A stretch of 64,000 nucleotides of DNA from Chryseobacterium luteum (GTDB taxonomy: Bacteria > Bacteroidota > Bacteroidia > Flavobacteriales > Weeksellaceae). The stretch lies in contig NZ_JPRO01000007.1 of the NCBI RefSeq assembly GCF_000737785.1, positions 1-64,000 of the forward strand, read 5' to 3'. The notes beneath the pieces are model-generated. The model did not search any database. It was not told the DNA's origin and saw only the letters and a program-made list of their open reading frames with translations. Shown in pieces: positions 27,549 to 36,139 of the stretch. A program made the position numbers and the translations under genes. Within the stretch, counting starts at the first letter, position 1. Every line of letters starts with the position of its first letter.

Positions 27549-28775
27549 TTAGCTTTTAACTGCTCTTTTCTTAAGCATCCAGGGAATCACAAAATAAAAC
27601 CCGGCAGCAATGCCCACAGCCAATACTCCGGTTCCTATCCACAGGGTATTGAAGCCTAGTTTGTCTGCGGTCATAGTTCCTACATACGGTGTAATGATGA
27701 AGGCTAGGGCAACGGATATGCCGTTCATTCCCATATAAGCGCCTTTGTTGTTTTTTCCTGAACGCAGAGCGGTTATGGTAGAGATAAACGGAAGTGTCCA
27801 GATCTCACCGATACACAGCAGCGTCATGGAAACAACCAGAGTGAGAATGGAATAATCAAAAGCGAGCATTGCATAGGAAATACCGCATAATACGGTTCCT
27901 ATAAACAGCGTGAAAGCCAGGCTGAAATATTTTTCGGCAATCTGTACAAAGCCCATTTCCAACAGTACGATCAGGAAGCCGCTGTAGCCGAGAATATACC
28001 CGATACTCTGCTGGCTCAGATGTGCAGTATCCTTATAAAAAATAGTCAGTGTGCTGAACAGCTGAAAAAAGCAGATCGAGAAAAGCATACAGAAGAAACA
28101 GTAAAGCAAAAATTTTCCATCGCGGTATGGAGAATTGTCTTTTTTGACAACAATGGCTTCTTTTACTTTTTCCGGTTTCAATGAAGCCAGTTTATTCCGT
28201 TTTCCGAAGAACCGGATATACATCAACCCTGCCAATAACGCAGCCAGGGCATTACTGAAAAATAAAAATTCATAGGAAATAGCAGATAAAATCCCTCCTA
28301 ATGCAGGACCGATGGAAAACCCGAGATTAACAGCCATCCGGTTGAGTGAAAAAGCCCTGGTAATGTTTTCAGGTTTGGCATATTTAGTGATCGCAACCGA
28401 GTTGGCAGGCCGGAAAGTCTCGCTCACGATACTCTGGATCAGAATAATAGCGGCCAGCCCCGCTTCTGTTTTAAAGAGTGGAATCAAACAGAACAAAGGT
28501 ACACTCAGAAGAAGGCTTAAACTCTGCACGCGGTATTCCCCGATTTTATCTGTTATCAACCCTCCAAGCCATGAGCCCAATACGGAACCTATCCCGAAAA
28601 AGCTCAGAATAATTCCTGAATTTTCAATACTGAAATGGAGGTAACCGGTCATGTATACTCCCAAAAAAGGAAGTACCATGGAACCTGCACGGTTGATGAG
28701 CATGACCATCGCCAGCATCCAGCTCTCTTCTGAGAGTCCTTTGAAAGAACCCGTATATACGCTAATTAATTTCAC
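27549..28775 (-). CDS. MFS transporter
   Basis: Twelve predicted helices in 408 residues from a GTG at 28775, read as (M)KLISVYTGSFKGLSEESWML. A TTG or ATG start further out at 28850 would add 25 residues of non-conserved sequence. The MFS loop signature is seen as GSVLGSWLGGLITDKIGEYR between helices 2 and 3. It is a probable drug or metabolite exporter, with no substrate clue in the sequence. It is convergent with no gene and follows the GlnRS gene region on the same strand. Confidence 0.8.
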   Translation of the reverse strand: MKLISVYTGSFKGLSEESWMLAMVMLINRAGSMVLPFLGVYMTGYLHFSIENSGIILSFFGIGSVLGSWLGGLITDKIGEYRVQSLSLLLSVPLFCLIPLFKTEAGLAAIILIQSIVSETFRPANSVAITKYAKPENITRAFSLNRMAVNLGFSIGPALGGILSAISYEFLFFSNALAALLAGLMYIRFFGKRNKLASLKPEKVKEAIVVKKDNSPYRDGKFLLYCFFCMLFSICFFQLFSTLTIFYKDTAHLSQQSIGYILGYSGFLIVLLEMGFVQIAEKYFSLAFTLFIGTVLCGISYAMLAFDYSILTLVVSMTLLCIGEIWTLPFISTITALRSGKNNKGAYMGMNGISVALAFIITPYVGTMTADKLGFNTLWIGTGVLAVGIAAGFYFVIPWMLKKRAVKS

Positions 28776-28923
28776 AATATTATTTCGAGGAAGTATTTGA
28801 GTGAGTTGCAAATTTAGGCAAAATAGCCCAAAACGCCCTTCAAAAGGCATTTTTTAATTAAAAATATCGTGTTTGATTAAGTTCGATTAATATTTAAAAG
28901 TTTATAGGATTCAGCTAAAAACA

Positions 28924-28955
28924 AAAAAGCAGGACTTATGGAAAGTCCCGCTTTT
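28924..28955 (-). terminator. Terminator after glnS
   Basis: On the minus strand an AAAAGC(G)GGACTT stem pairs with AAGTCC(T)GCTTTT and a T-run follows, 20 bases after the GlnRS stop codon. Confidence 0.75.
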
Positions 28956-28975
28956 ATACTAAATTATTTTTAAGA

Positions 28976-30649
28976 TTATTCCGGTTTGAAAGAATCCTTC
29001 AATGTTACCGTACGGTTAAACACCAGATTAGCATCCGTAGAATCCTGGTCTTTTGTAAAGTACCCGATTCTCTGGAACTGAAGCGGCTCTCCAACAGCAA
29101 CATCCTTTAAGCCTGGTTCAGCAAATCCTTTAATGGTCGTTACTGATTCCGGATTGATAAAATTCAGGAAATCTACGTCTTTCTCAGCATCAGGCTGCTC
29201 AACAGTAAACAGCTTGTCATAAATTCTGACATCTACCGGGATGGCATGGACGGCAGATACCCAGTGAAGTGTACCTTTTACTTTTCTTAAACTTTCTTCG
29301 GTTCCGCTTCCGGACCTGCTCTTTTCATCATAAGTAGCATAGATCGTAGTGATCTCGCCATTTTCATCCTTTTCTACTCTTTCCGCCTTTATGATATATG
29401 CTGATTTTAAACGGACTTCTCCGCCTAACTTCAGTCTGAAGAATTTATTATTGGCCTCTTCTTTAAAATCTTCTCTTTCGATATATAATTCTCTTGAGAA
29501 AGGAACTTCTCTTGTCCCTGCATTCTCCTGTTCAGGATTATTCTCAGTTTCAAGCCACTCTTCCTTACCTTCAGGATAGTTTTCAATAACCAGTTTTACA
29601 GGGTCTATCACTGCCATTACACGCTTCGCCACCTTATTGAGGTCTTCACGTACACAGAAATCCAGCAATTGGATCTCGATCAGGTTTTCTCTTTTGGCAA
29701 CCCCTACTTTTTCAATGAAATTTTTAATTGATACCGGGGTAAAACCTTTTCTTCTCATCCCGGAAATGGTAGGCATTCTCGGATCATCCCAACCTGTCAC
29801 TGCTTTCTCGGCAACAAGTCTCTGAAGTTTTCTTTTGGACGTGATCATATAAGAGACATTCATTCTGGCGAATTCTCTCTGTTTAGGGGCTACTTTAGAT
29901 TCATCGTATACCTGCTCAAGGTACCAGTTATAAAGCGGTCTGTGGTTTTCAAACTCCAATGAACACAATGAGTGTGAAATCTGCTCCAGGTAATCCGATT
30001 CACCATGTGCCCAGTCATACATTGGATAAATTTTCCAGGCTGTACCTGTTCTGTGGTGAGGTCTTTTCAGGATTCTGTACATAACAGGATCACGCAAGTT
30101 CATATTTGGAGAAACCATATCGATCTGAGCACGGAGAGACATTGAACCTTCCTCAAATTCACCGTTCTTCATTCTTTCAAACAGGTCAAGGGATTCTTCT
30201 ACCGGACGGTATCTGTACGGCGACTCAATTCCCGGTTCTGAAGGGTTCTTTCTCTGCTCCGTAATCACTTCGGATGGCTGCTCATCTACATAGGCTTTTC
30301 CGTCTTTGATCATCTGCACAGCCCACTCATAAAGCTGCTGGAAGTAGTCGGATGCATACAGTTCTTTGTCCCATTTGTAGCCTAGCCATTCAACGTCTTT
30401 TTTGATAGAATCTACGAATTCCTGTTCTTCTTTTTCAGGGTTCGTATCGTCGAAACGAAGGTTTACGGGAGCGTTGTATTTTTCACCCAGACCAAAGTTG
30501 ATGCAGATGGCCTTTGTATGACCTATATGCAGATATCCATTGGGTTCAGGGGGAAAACGGAAACGGATCTGATCTTTTCTCAGACCGTTTGCCATATCAT
30601 CTTCAATAATTTGCTCAATAAAATTGAGTGATTTTTTTTCTTCTTCCAT
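28976..30649 (-). CDS. glnS: Glutaminyl-tRNA synthetase
   Basis: 557 residues, the usual length. It is a class I synthetase: RFPPEPNGYLHIGHTKAICI contains the HIGH motif, and VSYMITSKRKLQRLVAEKAV contains the KMSKS-like signature. The acceptor-binding middle (WDDPRMPTISGMRRKGFTPV) and the C-terminal anticodon-binding beta-barrels are recognisable. It charges tRNA-Gln directly. A minus-strand TAACTTTG box at 30693-30686 lies about 37 bases upstream of the ATG. Confidence 0.95.
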   Translation of the reverse strand: MEEEKKSLNFIEQIIEDDMANGLRKDQIRFRFPPEPNGYLHIGHTKAICINFGLGEKYNAPVNLRFDDTNPEKEEQEFVDSIKKDVEWLGYKWDKELYASDYFQQLYEWAVQMIKDGKAYVDEQPSEVITEQRKNPSEPGIESPYRYRPVEESLDLFERMKNGEFEEGSMSLRAQIDMVSPNMNLRDPVMYRILKRPHHRTGTAWKIYPMYDWAHGESDYLEQISHSLCSLEFENHRPLYNWYLEQVYDESKVAPKQREFARMNVSYMITSKRKLQRLVAEKAVTGWDDPRMPTISGMRRKGFTPVSIKNFIEKVGVAKRENLIEIQLLDFCVREDLNKVAKRVMAVIDPVKLVIENYPEGKEEWLETENNPEQENAGTREVPFSRELYIEREDFKEEANNKFFRLKLGGEVRLKSAYIIKAERVEKDENGEITTIYATYDEKSRSGSGTEESLRKVKGTLHWVSAVHAIPVDVRIYDKLFTVEQPDAEKDVDFLNFINPESVTTIKGFAEPGLKDVAVGEPLQFQRIGYFTKDQDSTDANLVFNRTVTLKDSFKPE

Positions 30650-30801
30650 TTAAATTAGCTTTTATTGTATGCAAAAAAAGTTTGACAAAGTTACGGAAAA
30701 TTTGGGGCTTAGGGAAATGATAGTTTAATTGCTCAACTGATGACGATTCAATATTTTTTATTAACTTAGGAATAGCTAAACCATTTCCAAAATTACTGAC
30801 C

Positions 30802-31932
30802 ATGGCAGTTTATATCCTGAGCAATCGTAAGATCGTCCGTCACAAAGGCGAAAAAACAGATTCATTTTCCAATGATGAATACTCTATTCCCAATTTCAGG
30901 ATCGCAAAATGTGATTTTGATACGTACCAAGAGCCAACTGCTGCGGCCAAAAAGAAGAAAGATTACACCAACCGAAATATTTTAAATTACAAATTATTTT
31001 CCGAACCGGAAAAACAGGGCTACCAGGATGTTCTGGACGTTTTACAGAGTGAAAAAGGCATCAGAAAATCTGCATTAACGGCCAATAATCTGGGAGGAAC
31101 CCAGAGAATGTTCTATGAACTGTACAAGAACATGTCTTCCACAAAGGAAAGAAGCGATGTCCTGATCTTCATTCACGGTTATGCCTATGATTTTGATGAT
31201 GAACTAAAAGCGATTATCGATCTTAAGAAACTGTTTATTGATAATCCCGCATCACCGGTAGAACATATTTTATTTGTAAGCTGGCCCGCTTCAAGCAGCA
31301 TTGTTCCGCTTACTTATTTTGATGATAAGGCATCCAGTATTAATTCGGGATCATCGCTGATGAGGCTGTTCTATTTTTATACCCAGTTTTTAAAAGATAT
31401 TTTTTCAAACCGCGACCTGGCCCCCTGCAATCAAAGGATACACCTTATGGCTCATTCTATGGGAAACAGGGTGCTGCAAAGTATGCTGTACAGCCTTAAA
31501 AAAGAAAATATTCTACGCGTTATCGACCAGGTGCTGCTTCTGAATGCTGATGTAACGTACAAAGTTTTCGAAGATTCTGAGGATTCCTTTATCAAGCTTC
31601 CTTTGCTGGCTAACCGAATTTCTATTTATCTGAACAGAAAAGATACTATCCTGGGAATTTCACAATTCACGAAAAACATTCTTACCCCGAGATTAGGAAA
31701 AAACGGTCCAAGCGATATTGAAAAACTGAAAGATATTGTTTCTATCATCGACTGTACTTTGGTAGAGGATGATATTCTGAACAGTCTTAAATATGAGATT
31801 GGAAATCACTGGGGATACCTTTCCAGCTCAATGGTTCAAAAAGATATTTTTCAGAATTTACATGATATTGATAGAAATTTAATCACAGGAAGGCTAAAAA
31901 ATAGTGAAAATATTTTTACAATAATTCCTTAA
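30802..31932 (+). CDS. Alpha/beta hydrolase (DUF900-like)
   Basis: 376 residues, cytoplasmic. The hydrolase core shows DVLIFIHGYAYDFDDELKAI (oxyanion-hole region) and a nucleophile elbow in IHLMAHSMGNRVLQSML, with serine in G/A-H-S-M-G. The arrangement is like DUF900 hydrolases. The substrate is unknown. The ATG at 30802 is divergent from glnS. The end of the gene is followed by an inverted repeat at 31950. Confidence 0.75.
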   Translation: MAVYILSNRKIVRHKGEKTDSFSNDEYSIPNFRIAKCDFDTYQEPTAAAKKKKDYTNRNILNYKLFSEPEKQGYQDVLDVLQSEKGIRKSALTANNLGGTQRMFYELYKNMSSTKERSDVLIFIHGYAYDFDDELKAIIDLKKLFIDNPASPVEHILFVSWPASSSIVPLTYFDDKASSINSGSSLMRLFYFYTQFLKDIFSNRDLAPCNQRIHLMAHSMGNRVLQSMLYSLKKENILRVIDQVLLLNADVTYKVFEDSEDSFIKLPLLANRISIYLNRKDTILGISQFTKNILTPRLGKNGPSDIEKLKDIVSIIDCTLVEDDILNSLKYEIGNHWGYLSSSMVQKDIFQNLHDIDRNLITGRLKNSENIFTIIP

Positions 31933-31949
31933 AGATTAAAATATGCTTA

Positions 31950-31979
31950 AATGAACTATATGTTAAAGTTTAGTTCATT
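31950..31979. promoter_or_regulatory. Perfect 9-bp inverted repeat upstream of the small-gene cluster
   Basis: AATGAACTA at 31950-31958 and TAGTTCATT at 31971-31979 form a stem with a 12-base loop, just after the hydrolase stop. No T-run follows, so this may be an operator for the following genes or an inefficient terminator. Confidence 0.4.
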
Positions 31980-32009
31980 ACTTCAAATGGCACAAAGATT
32001 GTAAATTTC

Positions 32010-32114
32010 ATGAATAAGAGAAATACCAATTTTATCATGAAACGAATTAAAAACAAGCTTTCTCACTTGGTAAAATATATCAAGAAAGCAATTTTTGTAG
32101 AGGACGTGATTTAA
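32010..32114 (+). CDS. Small basic peptide gene, first of a coupled pair
   Basis: 34 residues, MNKRNTNFIMKRIKNKLSHL and then VKYIKKAIFVEDVI, rich in lysine with an amphipathic middle. Its TAA overlaps the ATG of the next gene by one base. An internal ATG at residue 10 could be an alternative start. It is recognised only as an open frame with tight coupling; no family is known to me. Confidence 0.35.
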   Translation: MNKRNTNFIMKRIKNKLSHLVKYIKKAIFVEDVI

Positions 32115-32269
32115 TGAACATTAATCTATTAAACAGAATTTTATCCGATCCCAGCACTATTTTAGACTTGCATTACCGGTTTCATTCTTCCGTTATTAGT
32201 TTCGGAAGTATTTTTGTTGTGGTCTCACTATTTCATATAGCTAAGAATATTTTTTACGCAAAAACATAA
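32114..32269 (+). CDS. Small membrane peptide, translationally coupled
   Basis: 51 residues (MNINLLNRILSDPSTILDLH, then a single membrane helix VISFGSIFVVVSLFHIAKNI). The ATG shares a base with the stop of the preceding 34-codon frame (TAATG), which supports real translation. A role near the GG-leader peptide at 32368 is conceivable but not shown. Confidence 0.45.
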   Translation: MNINLLNRILSDPSTILDLHYRFHSSVISFGSIFVVVSLFHIAKNIFYAKT

Positions 32270-32367
32270 ATCCTATTTACGTGAATTTAGTTAATTACGT
32301 TAAATAAGTTGTATATTAAAAAAAAGAGATTGATATTTACTATACCAATCAAATTAAAATCTTAGTT

Positions 32368-32520
32368 ATGAAAAACATGAAAAAACTTAAAAAATCAGAA
32401 TTGAGAGTCATTAAAGGAGGTATCGTTCCTATAGGCTGTGAAGGCTGGGACCCAAAAAAAAGATGCTGTAGAGTTTGGGATGAGGAGCATAGCAACAACC
32501 CTGTATGTCCTGAAATTTAA
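32368..32520 (+). CDS. Double-glycine-leader, cysteine-rich bacteriocin-like peptide
   Basis: 50 residues. The leader MKNMKKLKKSELRVIKGG matches the bacteriocin/ComC-type double-glycine leader found in Bacteroidota (L-K-x-S-E-L-x-x-I-x-G-G). The core of 32 residues follows: IVPIGCEGWDPKKRCC, then RVWDEEHSNNPVCPEI, with four cysteines. The usual processing enzyme would be a C39-peptidase ABC transporter cutting after GG; none is in this window. The stop codon abuts the 3' end of the menC gene on the opposite strand. This gene is too short for standard ORF cut-offs. Confidence 0.7.
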   Translation: MKNMKKLKKSELRVIKGGIVPIGCEGWDPKKRCCRVWDEEHSNNPVCPEI

Positions 32521-33537
32521 TTAATTTTCTTTACGTGTTTTGAACCAGAGCAACTCGTTGTTCAGTTCTAAATTAGACGCAAAATTATTTACAAATAGAG
32601 ATCCGGTGCCCAGACCTTGCGGCATCGGACTTTTTTTTGTGAATGTATATTGTGCGATCGCATTGAGACCTATGTTACTTTCCAAAGCCGAAGTAATCCA
32701 CCAGCCGATATTCTGCTCCCCTGCAAGAGAAATCCATTCGTCTGAACCGGCAAAACCGCCGACCAATGCAGGTTTAAGGATAATATACTGCGGTTTAATG
32801 GTTTCTAACATCTTTTTCTTTTTAGCAGGATCCGTAATTCCTATCAGTTCTTCATCCAAAGCAATGGGAATTGGGGCTTCAGAACACAATAAGGCCATAT
32901 CATTCCAGTTCCCCGCCTTTATGGGCTGCTCAATAGAATGAATATGAAGGTCTGCAAGCTGCTTTAAAACAGTCTCCGCTTCTTCCATGATAAACCCGCC
33001 ATTGGCATCTACCCGAAGTTCGAGATCATCTTTTGAAAATTTCTCTCTTAGTTTTTGAAGGATCCTGTGCTCAGATTTCCAGTCAACACCAATCTTAAGT
33101 TTGATACAGTGAAAGCCTTTTTCAAGCTTCTCCCGGATCTGCTCTTCCATATAGTGAATATCTCCCATCCAGATAAGTCCATTGATGACAATGGCAGATT
33201 CTCCTTCCGTAAATTCACTGGGAAAATACAGATGATCTCCATGCTTCAGATTCAAGACTGCCTGCTCGTATCCGAACCATATAGACGGAAATTCTGTCAG
33301 CTCTTCTTTTAAATACAGATCATCCTGATTAATATTTTCACAAAGCCATTGCAGCCTTTCTTCATAATCCGGCCTGTCATCGAAACTCAATCCCCTGAAT
33401 AGAGCACACTCCCCTGTTCCTTTTTTTCCGTCTGCTTCAACTTCGAGAATGAAGGTCTCTTTTTCATGCAAAACGCCGCGAGACGTTCCGCTCGGGCGTT
33501 TAAATTCTAATAAATATCTGGAATATTTTGCTTTCAT
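32521..33537 (-). CDS. menC: o-Succinylbenzoate synthase (MenC, enolase superfamily)
   Basis: 338 residues. Catalytic features of the muconate-lactonizing subgroup are seen: KLKIGVDW (lysine of K-x-K), LRVDANGGF (metal-binding Asp), SIEQPIK (Glu), IALDEELIG (Asp) and IILKPALVGG (lysine acid/base). It dehydrates SHCHC to o-succinylbenzoate in menaquinone synthesis. The ATG overlaps the fbp stop as TAATG. Isochorismate synthase for the same pathway is at 3398. Confidence 0.88.
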   Translation of the reverse strand: MKAKYSRYLLEFKRPSGTSRGVLHEKETFILEVEADGKKGTGECALFRGLSFDDRPDYEERLQWLCENINQDDLYLKEELTEFPSIWFGYEQAVLNLKHGDHLYFPSEFTEGESAIVINGLIWMGDIHYMEEQIREKLEKGFHCIKLKIGVDWKSEHRILQKLREKFSKDDLELRVDANGGFIMEEAETVLKQLADLHIHSIEQPIKAGNWNDMALLCSEAPIPIALDEELIGITDPAKKKKMLETIKPQYIILKPALVGGFAGSDEWISLAGEQNIGWWITSALESNIGLNAIAQYTFTKKSPMPQGLGTGSLFVNNFASNLELNNELLWFKTRKEN

Positions 33538-34553
33538 TATTTTACACTGTCGATCCGCATAAATTCCTCCGCTTTTTCCACCATCTGAATACTTCCGCAG
33601 AAAAACGGTATTCTCTGGTGAAGTTCCGTAGGTTCCACTTCAAGGATTCTTCTGAATCCGTCTGTCGCTTTTCCTCCGGCCTGTTCTGCAAGGAATGCCA
33701 TAGGATTACATTCGTACAGCAATCTTAATTTTCCGTTCGGAGCCTGGGAATAAGAAGGATAAATATAAATTCCGCCTTTCAGCATATTCCTGTGGAAATC
33801 TGCCACTAAAGAACCAATATATCTTGAGGTATAAGGGCGGTCTCCCTCCTCCATCTGGCAGTATTTAAGGTAATTTTTAACTCCCTGGGGAAATTTGATG
33901 TAGTTTCCTTCATTAATGGAATAAATTTTTCCCATCGTAGGAAATTTCATATTAGGATGAGAAAGATAATAGGTTCCCAATGAAGGATCCAGAGTAAATC
34001 CGTTCACACCATTTCCAGTAGTATAAACGATCATGGTAGAAGAACCGTAGATCACATATCCTGCAGCGATCTGGTTGATCCCTTTTTGAAGGAAATCTTC
34101 TAACTGAACCGGAGTTCCCGGCTCTGTTACTCTTCTATAAATAGAGAAAATAGTTCCTACGGATACATTGACATCAATATTAGAGGATCCGTCCAATGGA
34201 TCAATCAATACTACATATTTACTTAGGTGGCCGTTTTCGCCACATTTAATATCAATAAAATCATCATTTTCCTCGGAAGCAATACCGCAAACAACCTCTC
34301 TCTGAGACAAAGCCGTAATAAAAATCTCATTGGCGATCACATCAAGCTTCTGCTGTTCTTCACCCTGAATATTCTGGTTGCCGGCAGCTCCTGTTATATC
34401 CACAATCCCGGCTTTGTTTACTTCTCTGTTTACCACTTTTGAAGCCAGTCTTATTGCACTCAGGAGACGGGAAAACTCTCCCGTAGAATACTGAAAATCG
34501 TCCTGCTTATCAATAAGAAATTCTCCTAAAGTCTGTAATGGTTGATTTGACAT
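33537..34553 (-). CDS. fbp: Fructose-1,6-bisphosphatase, class I
   Basis: 338 residues, the usual length for the bacterial class I enzyme. The metal-site segment [20 protein letters not shown] and the motif [20 protein letters not shown] (the K-L-R-x-L-Y active-site region) are intact, and [12 protein letters not shown] provides further acidic ligands. It is a gluconeogenesis enzyme. Translation of menC appears coupled to its end (one-base overlap), an odd but plausible pairing. Confidence 0.93.
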   Translation of the reverse strand: MSNQPLQTLGEFLIDKQDDFQYSTGEFSRLLSAIRLASKVVNREVNKAGIVDITGAAGNQNIQGEEQQKLDVIANEIFITALSQREVVCGIASEENDDFIDIKCGENGHLSKYVVLIDPLDGSSNIDVNVSVGTIFSIYRRVTEPGTPVQLEDFLQKGINQIAAGYVIYGSSTMIVYTTGNGVNGFTLDPSLGTYYLSHPNMKFPTMGKIYSINEGNYIKFPQGVKNYLKYCQMEEGDRPYTSRYIGSLVADFHRNMLKGGIYIYPSYSQAPNGKLRLLYECNPMAFLAEQAGGKATDGFRRILEVEPTELHQRIPFFCGSIQMVEKAEEFMRIDSVK

Positions 34554-34878
34554 ATTTTTCTTTTTACGTTTTCCCCAAATTTCGTAAAATTTATCGGAGA
34601 AAGAAAGCTTTTATTATAAAAGACCTTAAGCTTTGTTATTCAACACAATACGCAATCACCTATGATCTGTGCTTAGAATTATCATGGCTTAATTAATCCC
34701 CATTTGATGACAATAAATCAATAAAATTATGATAATATTCATCAAGTCTCAATTTTAATGAAATCTTAATTCCATCCAACGGCCGGGCTCTTTCATATCT
34801 CGTTGTAAATTTATAATTTTGACATCCGTAAAAAACTCATGTAATTTTTAATCTAACAATTTTATTTTAAACAAATTA
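34554..34878. promoter_or_regulatory. Divergent promoter region between fbp and aspartate kinase
   Basis: 325 bases without a gene. A TAATTTTG box at 34814-34821 (TAnnTTTG) points to the aspartate kinase, 58 bases before its ATG; the upstream half-site is poor. The rest is AT-rich with no other structure that I could confirm. Confidence 0.45.
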
Positions 34879-36117
34879 ATGAAAATTTTCAAGTTTGGTG
34901 GAGCATCTGTGAAAGATGCCGAGAGTGTAAAAAATGTATCCATGGTTTTACAAAGCCAGGGATTTGCCAAATGTCTGCTGGTTATTTCAGCAATGGGCAA
35001 GACCACAAATGAATTGGAAAAGGTTGTAGAACTTTATTTCAAGAAGGACAACTATCAAACTGAAATTGAAAAGATAAAACGAAAACACATCGAGATTGCG
35101 GAAGGTCTGTTTAGTGAAGACCATGCCGTTTTTGCCGAGATCAATCTATTTTTTGATGATATTGATTCTTTCTTAAGAAGGAATAAATCTCCTAATTACA
35201 GCTTTGTTTATGACCAGGTAGTAAGCTGCGGGGAAATGATCTCTACAAAAATCTTAAGTGAATACCTGAACGAAATCCAGTTTGCCAATCAGTGGCTGGA
35301 TGCCAGAGACTATATCAAAACCGACAGTTCTTACAGGGAAGGTAATGTAGACTGGGCGAAAACAGAAGAATTCATTTCAACCTTAAATACGGATATCTGC
35401 TATGTGACACAGGGGTTCATAGGTTCTGACGATAACAATTTTACGGTAACTTTAGGAAGAGAGGGCTCCGACTATTCTGCCGCTATTTTTGCCTATTGCC
35501 TTAATGCTGAGGCCATGACCATCTGGAAAGATGTTCCGGGAGTTATGACCGGAGATCCGAGAAAATTCAGCGATGTTTCTCTTCTTTCCAATATTTCTTA
35601 CGAAGAAGCTATTGAAATGGCCTACTACGGGGCAAGTGTCATTCACCCGAAAACGTTACAGCCGCTACAGCAAAAGGACATTCCTTTTTATGTAAAATCT
35701 TTCGTAGATCCTACCAAAGAAGGGACTAAAGTAGGGGCTTCAGATAAAAACCAACATCAGGAATCATATATTTTAAAAGAAAACCAGGTTTTGTTAATGA
35801 TTTCAACCAGAGATTTCTCATTCATTGCAGAAGACCATATGAGTCTTATTTTCGGGTATCTGTCCAAATACAAGATCAAAGTCTCTCTGATGCAGAATTC
35901 TGCTATTTCTTTGGCCTTATGCCTGGAAGATAAATTCGACAAAATTGACGAGTTTAATGATGAACTTCAAAAAATATTTAAAACCAAAGCGGTTAAAAAT
36001 GTATCTTTATTCACAGTAAGAAATGCGAAGATGGATCATATTGACCAATTTTACCAGGAAAAAAATGTATTATTGGAACAAATTTCCAAAAATACGGTTC
36101 AAATGGTAACACAATAA
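34879..36117 (+). CDS. Aspartate kinase
   Basis: 412 residues, monofunctional. The N-terminus MKIFKFGGASVKDAESVKNV is the K-F-G-G-x-S kinase motif, followed by VTQGFIGSDDNNFTVTLGRE and GSDYSAAIFAY. Two ACT-like regulatory repeats are predicted from about residue 300 on. It phosphorylates aspartate for lysine, threonine and methionine synthesis. The next gene follows after 22 bases and is probably co-transcribed. Confidence 0.92.
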   Translation: MKIFKFGGASVKDAESVKNVSMVLQSQGFAKCLLVISAMGKTTNELEKVVELYFKKDNYQTEIEKIKRKHIEIAEGLFSEDHAVFAEINLFFDDIDSFLRRNKSPNYSFVYDQVVSCGEMISTKILSEYLNEIQFANQWLDARDYIKTDSSYREGNVDWAKTEEFISTLNTDICYVTQGFIGSDDNNFTVTLGREGSDYSAAIFAYCLNAEAMTIWKDVPGVMTGDPRKFSDVSLLSNISYEEAIEMAYYGASVIHPKTLQPLQQKDIPFYVKSFVDPTKEGTKVGASDKNQHQESYILKENQVLLMISTRDFSFIAEDHMSLIFGYLSKYKIKVSLMQNSAISLALCLEDKFDKIDEFNDELQKIFKTKAVKNVSLFTVRNAKMDHIDQFYQEKNVLLEQISKNTVQMVTQ

Positions 36118-36139
36118 TTTTAACTGCGACTAAACACAT

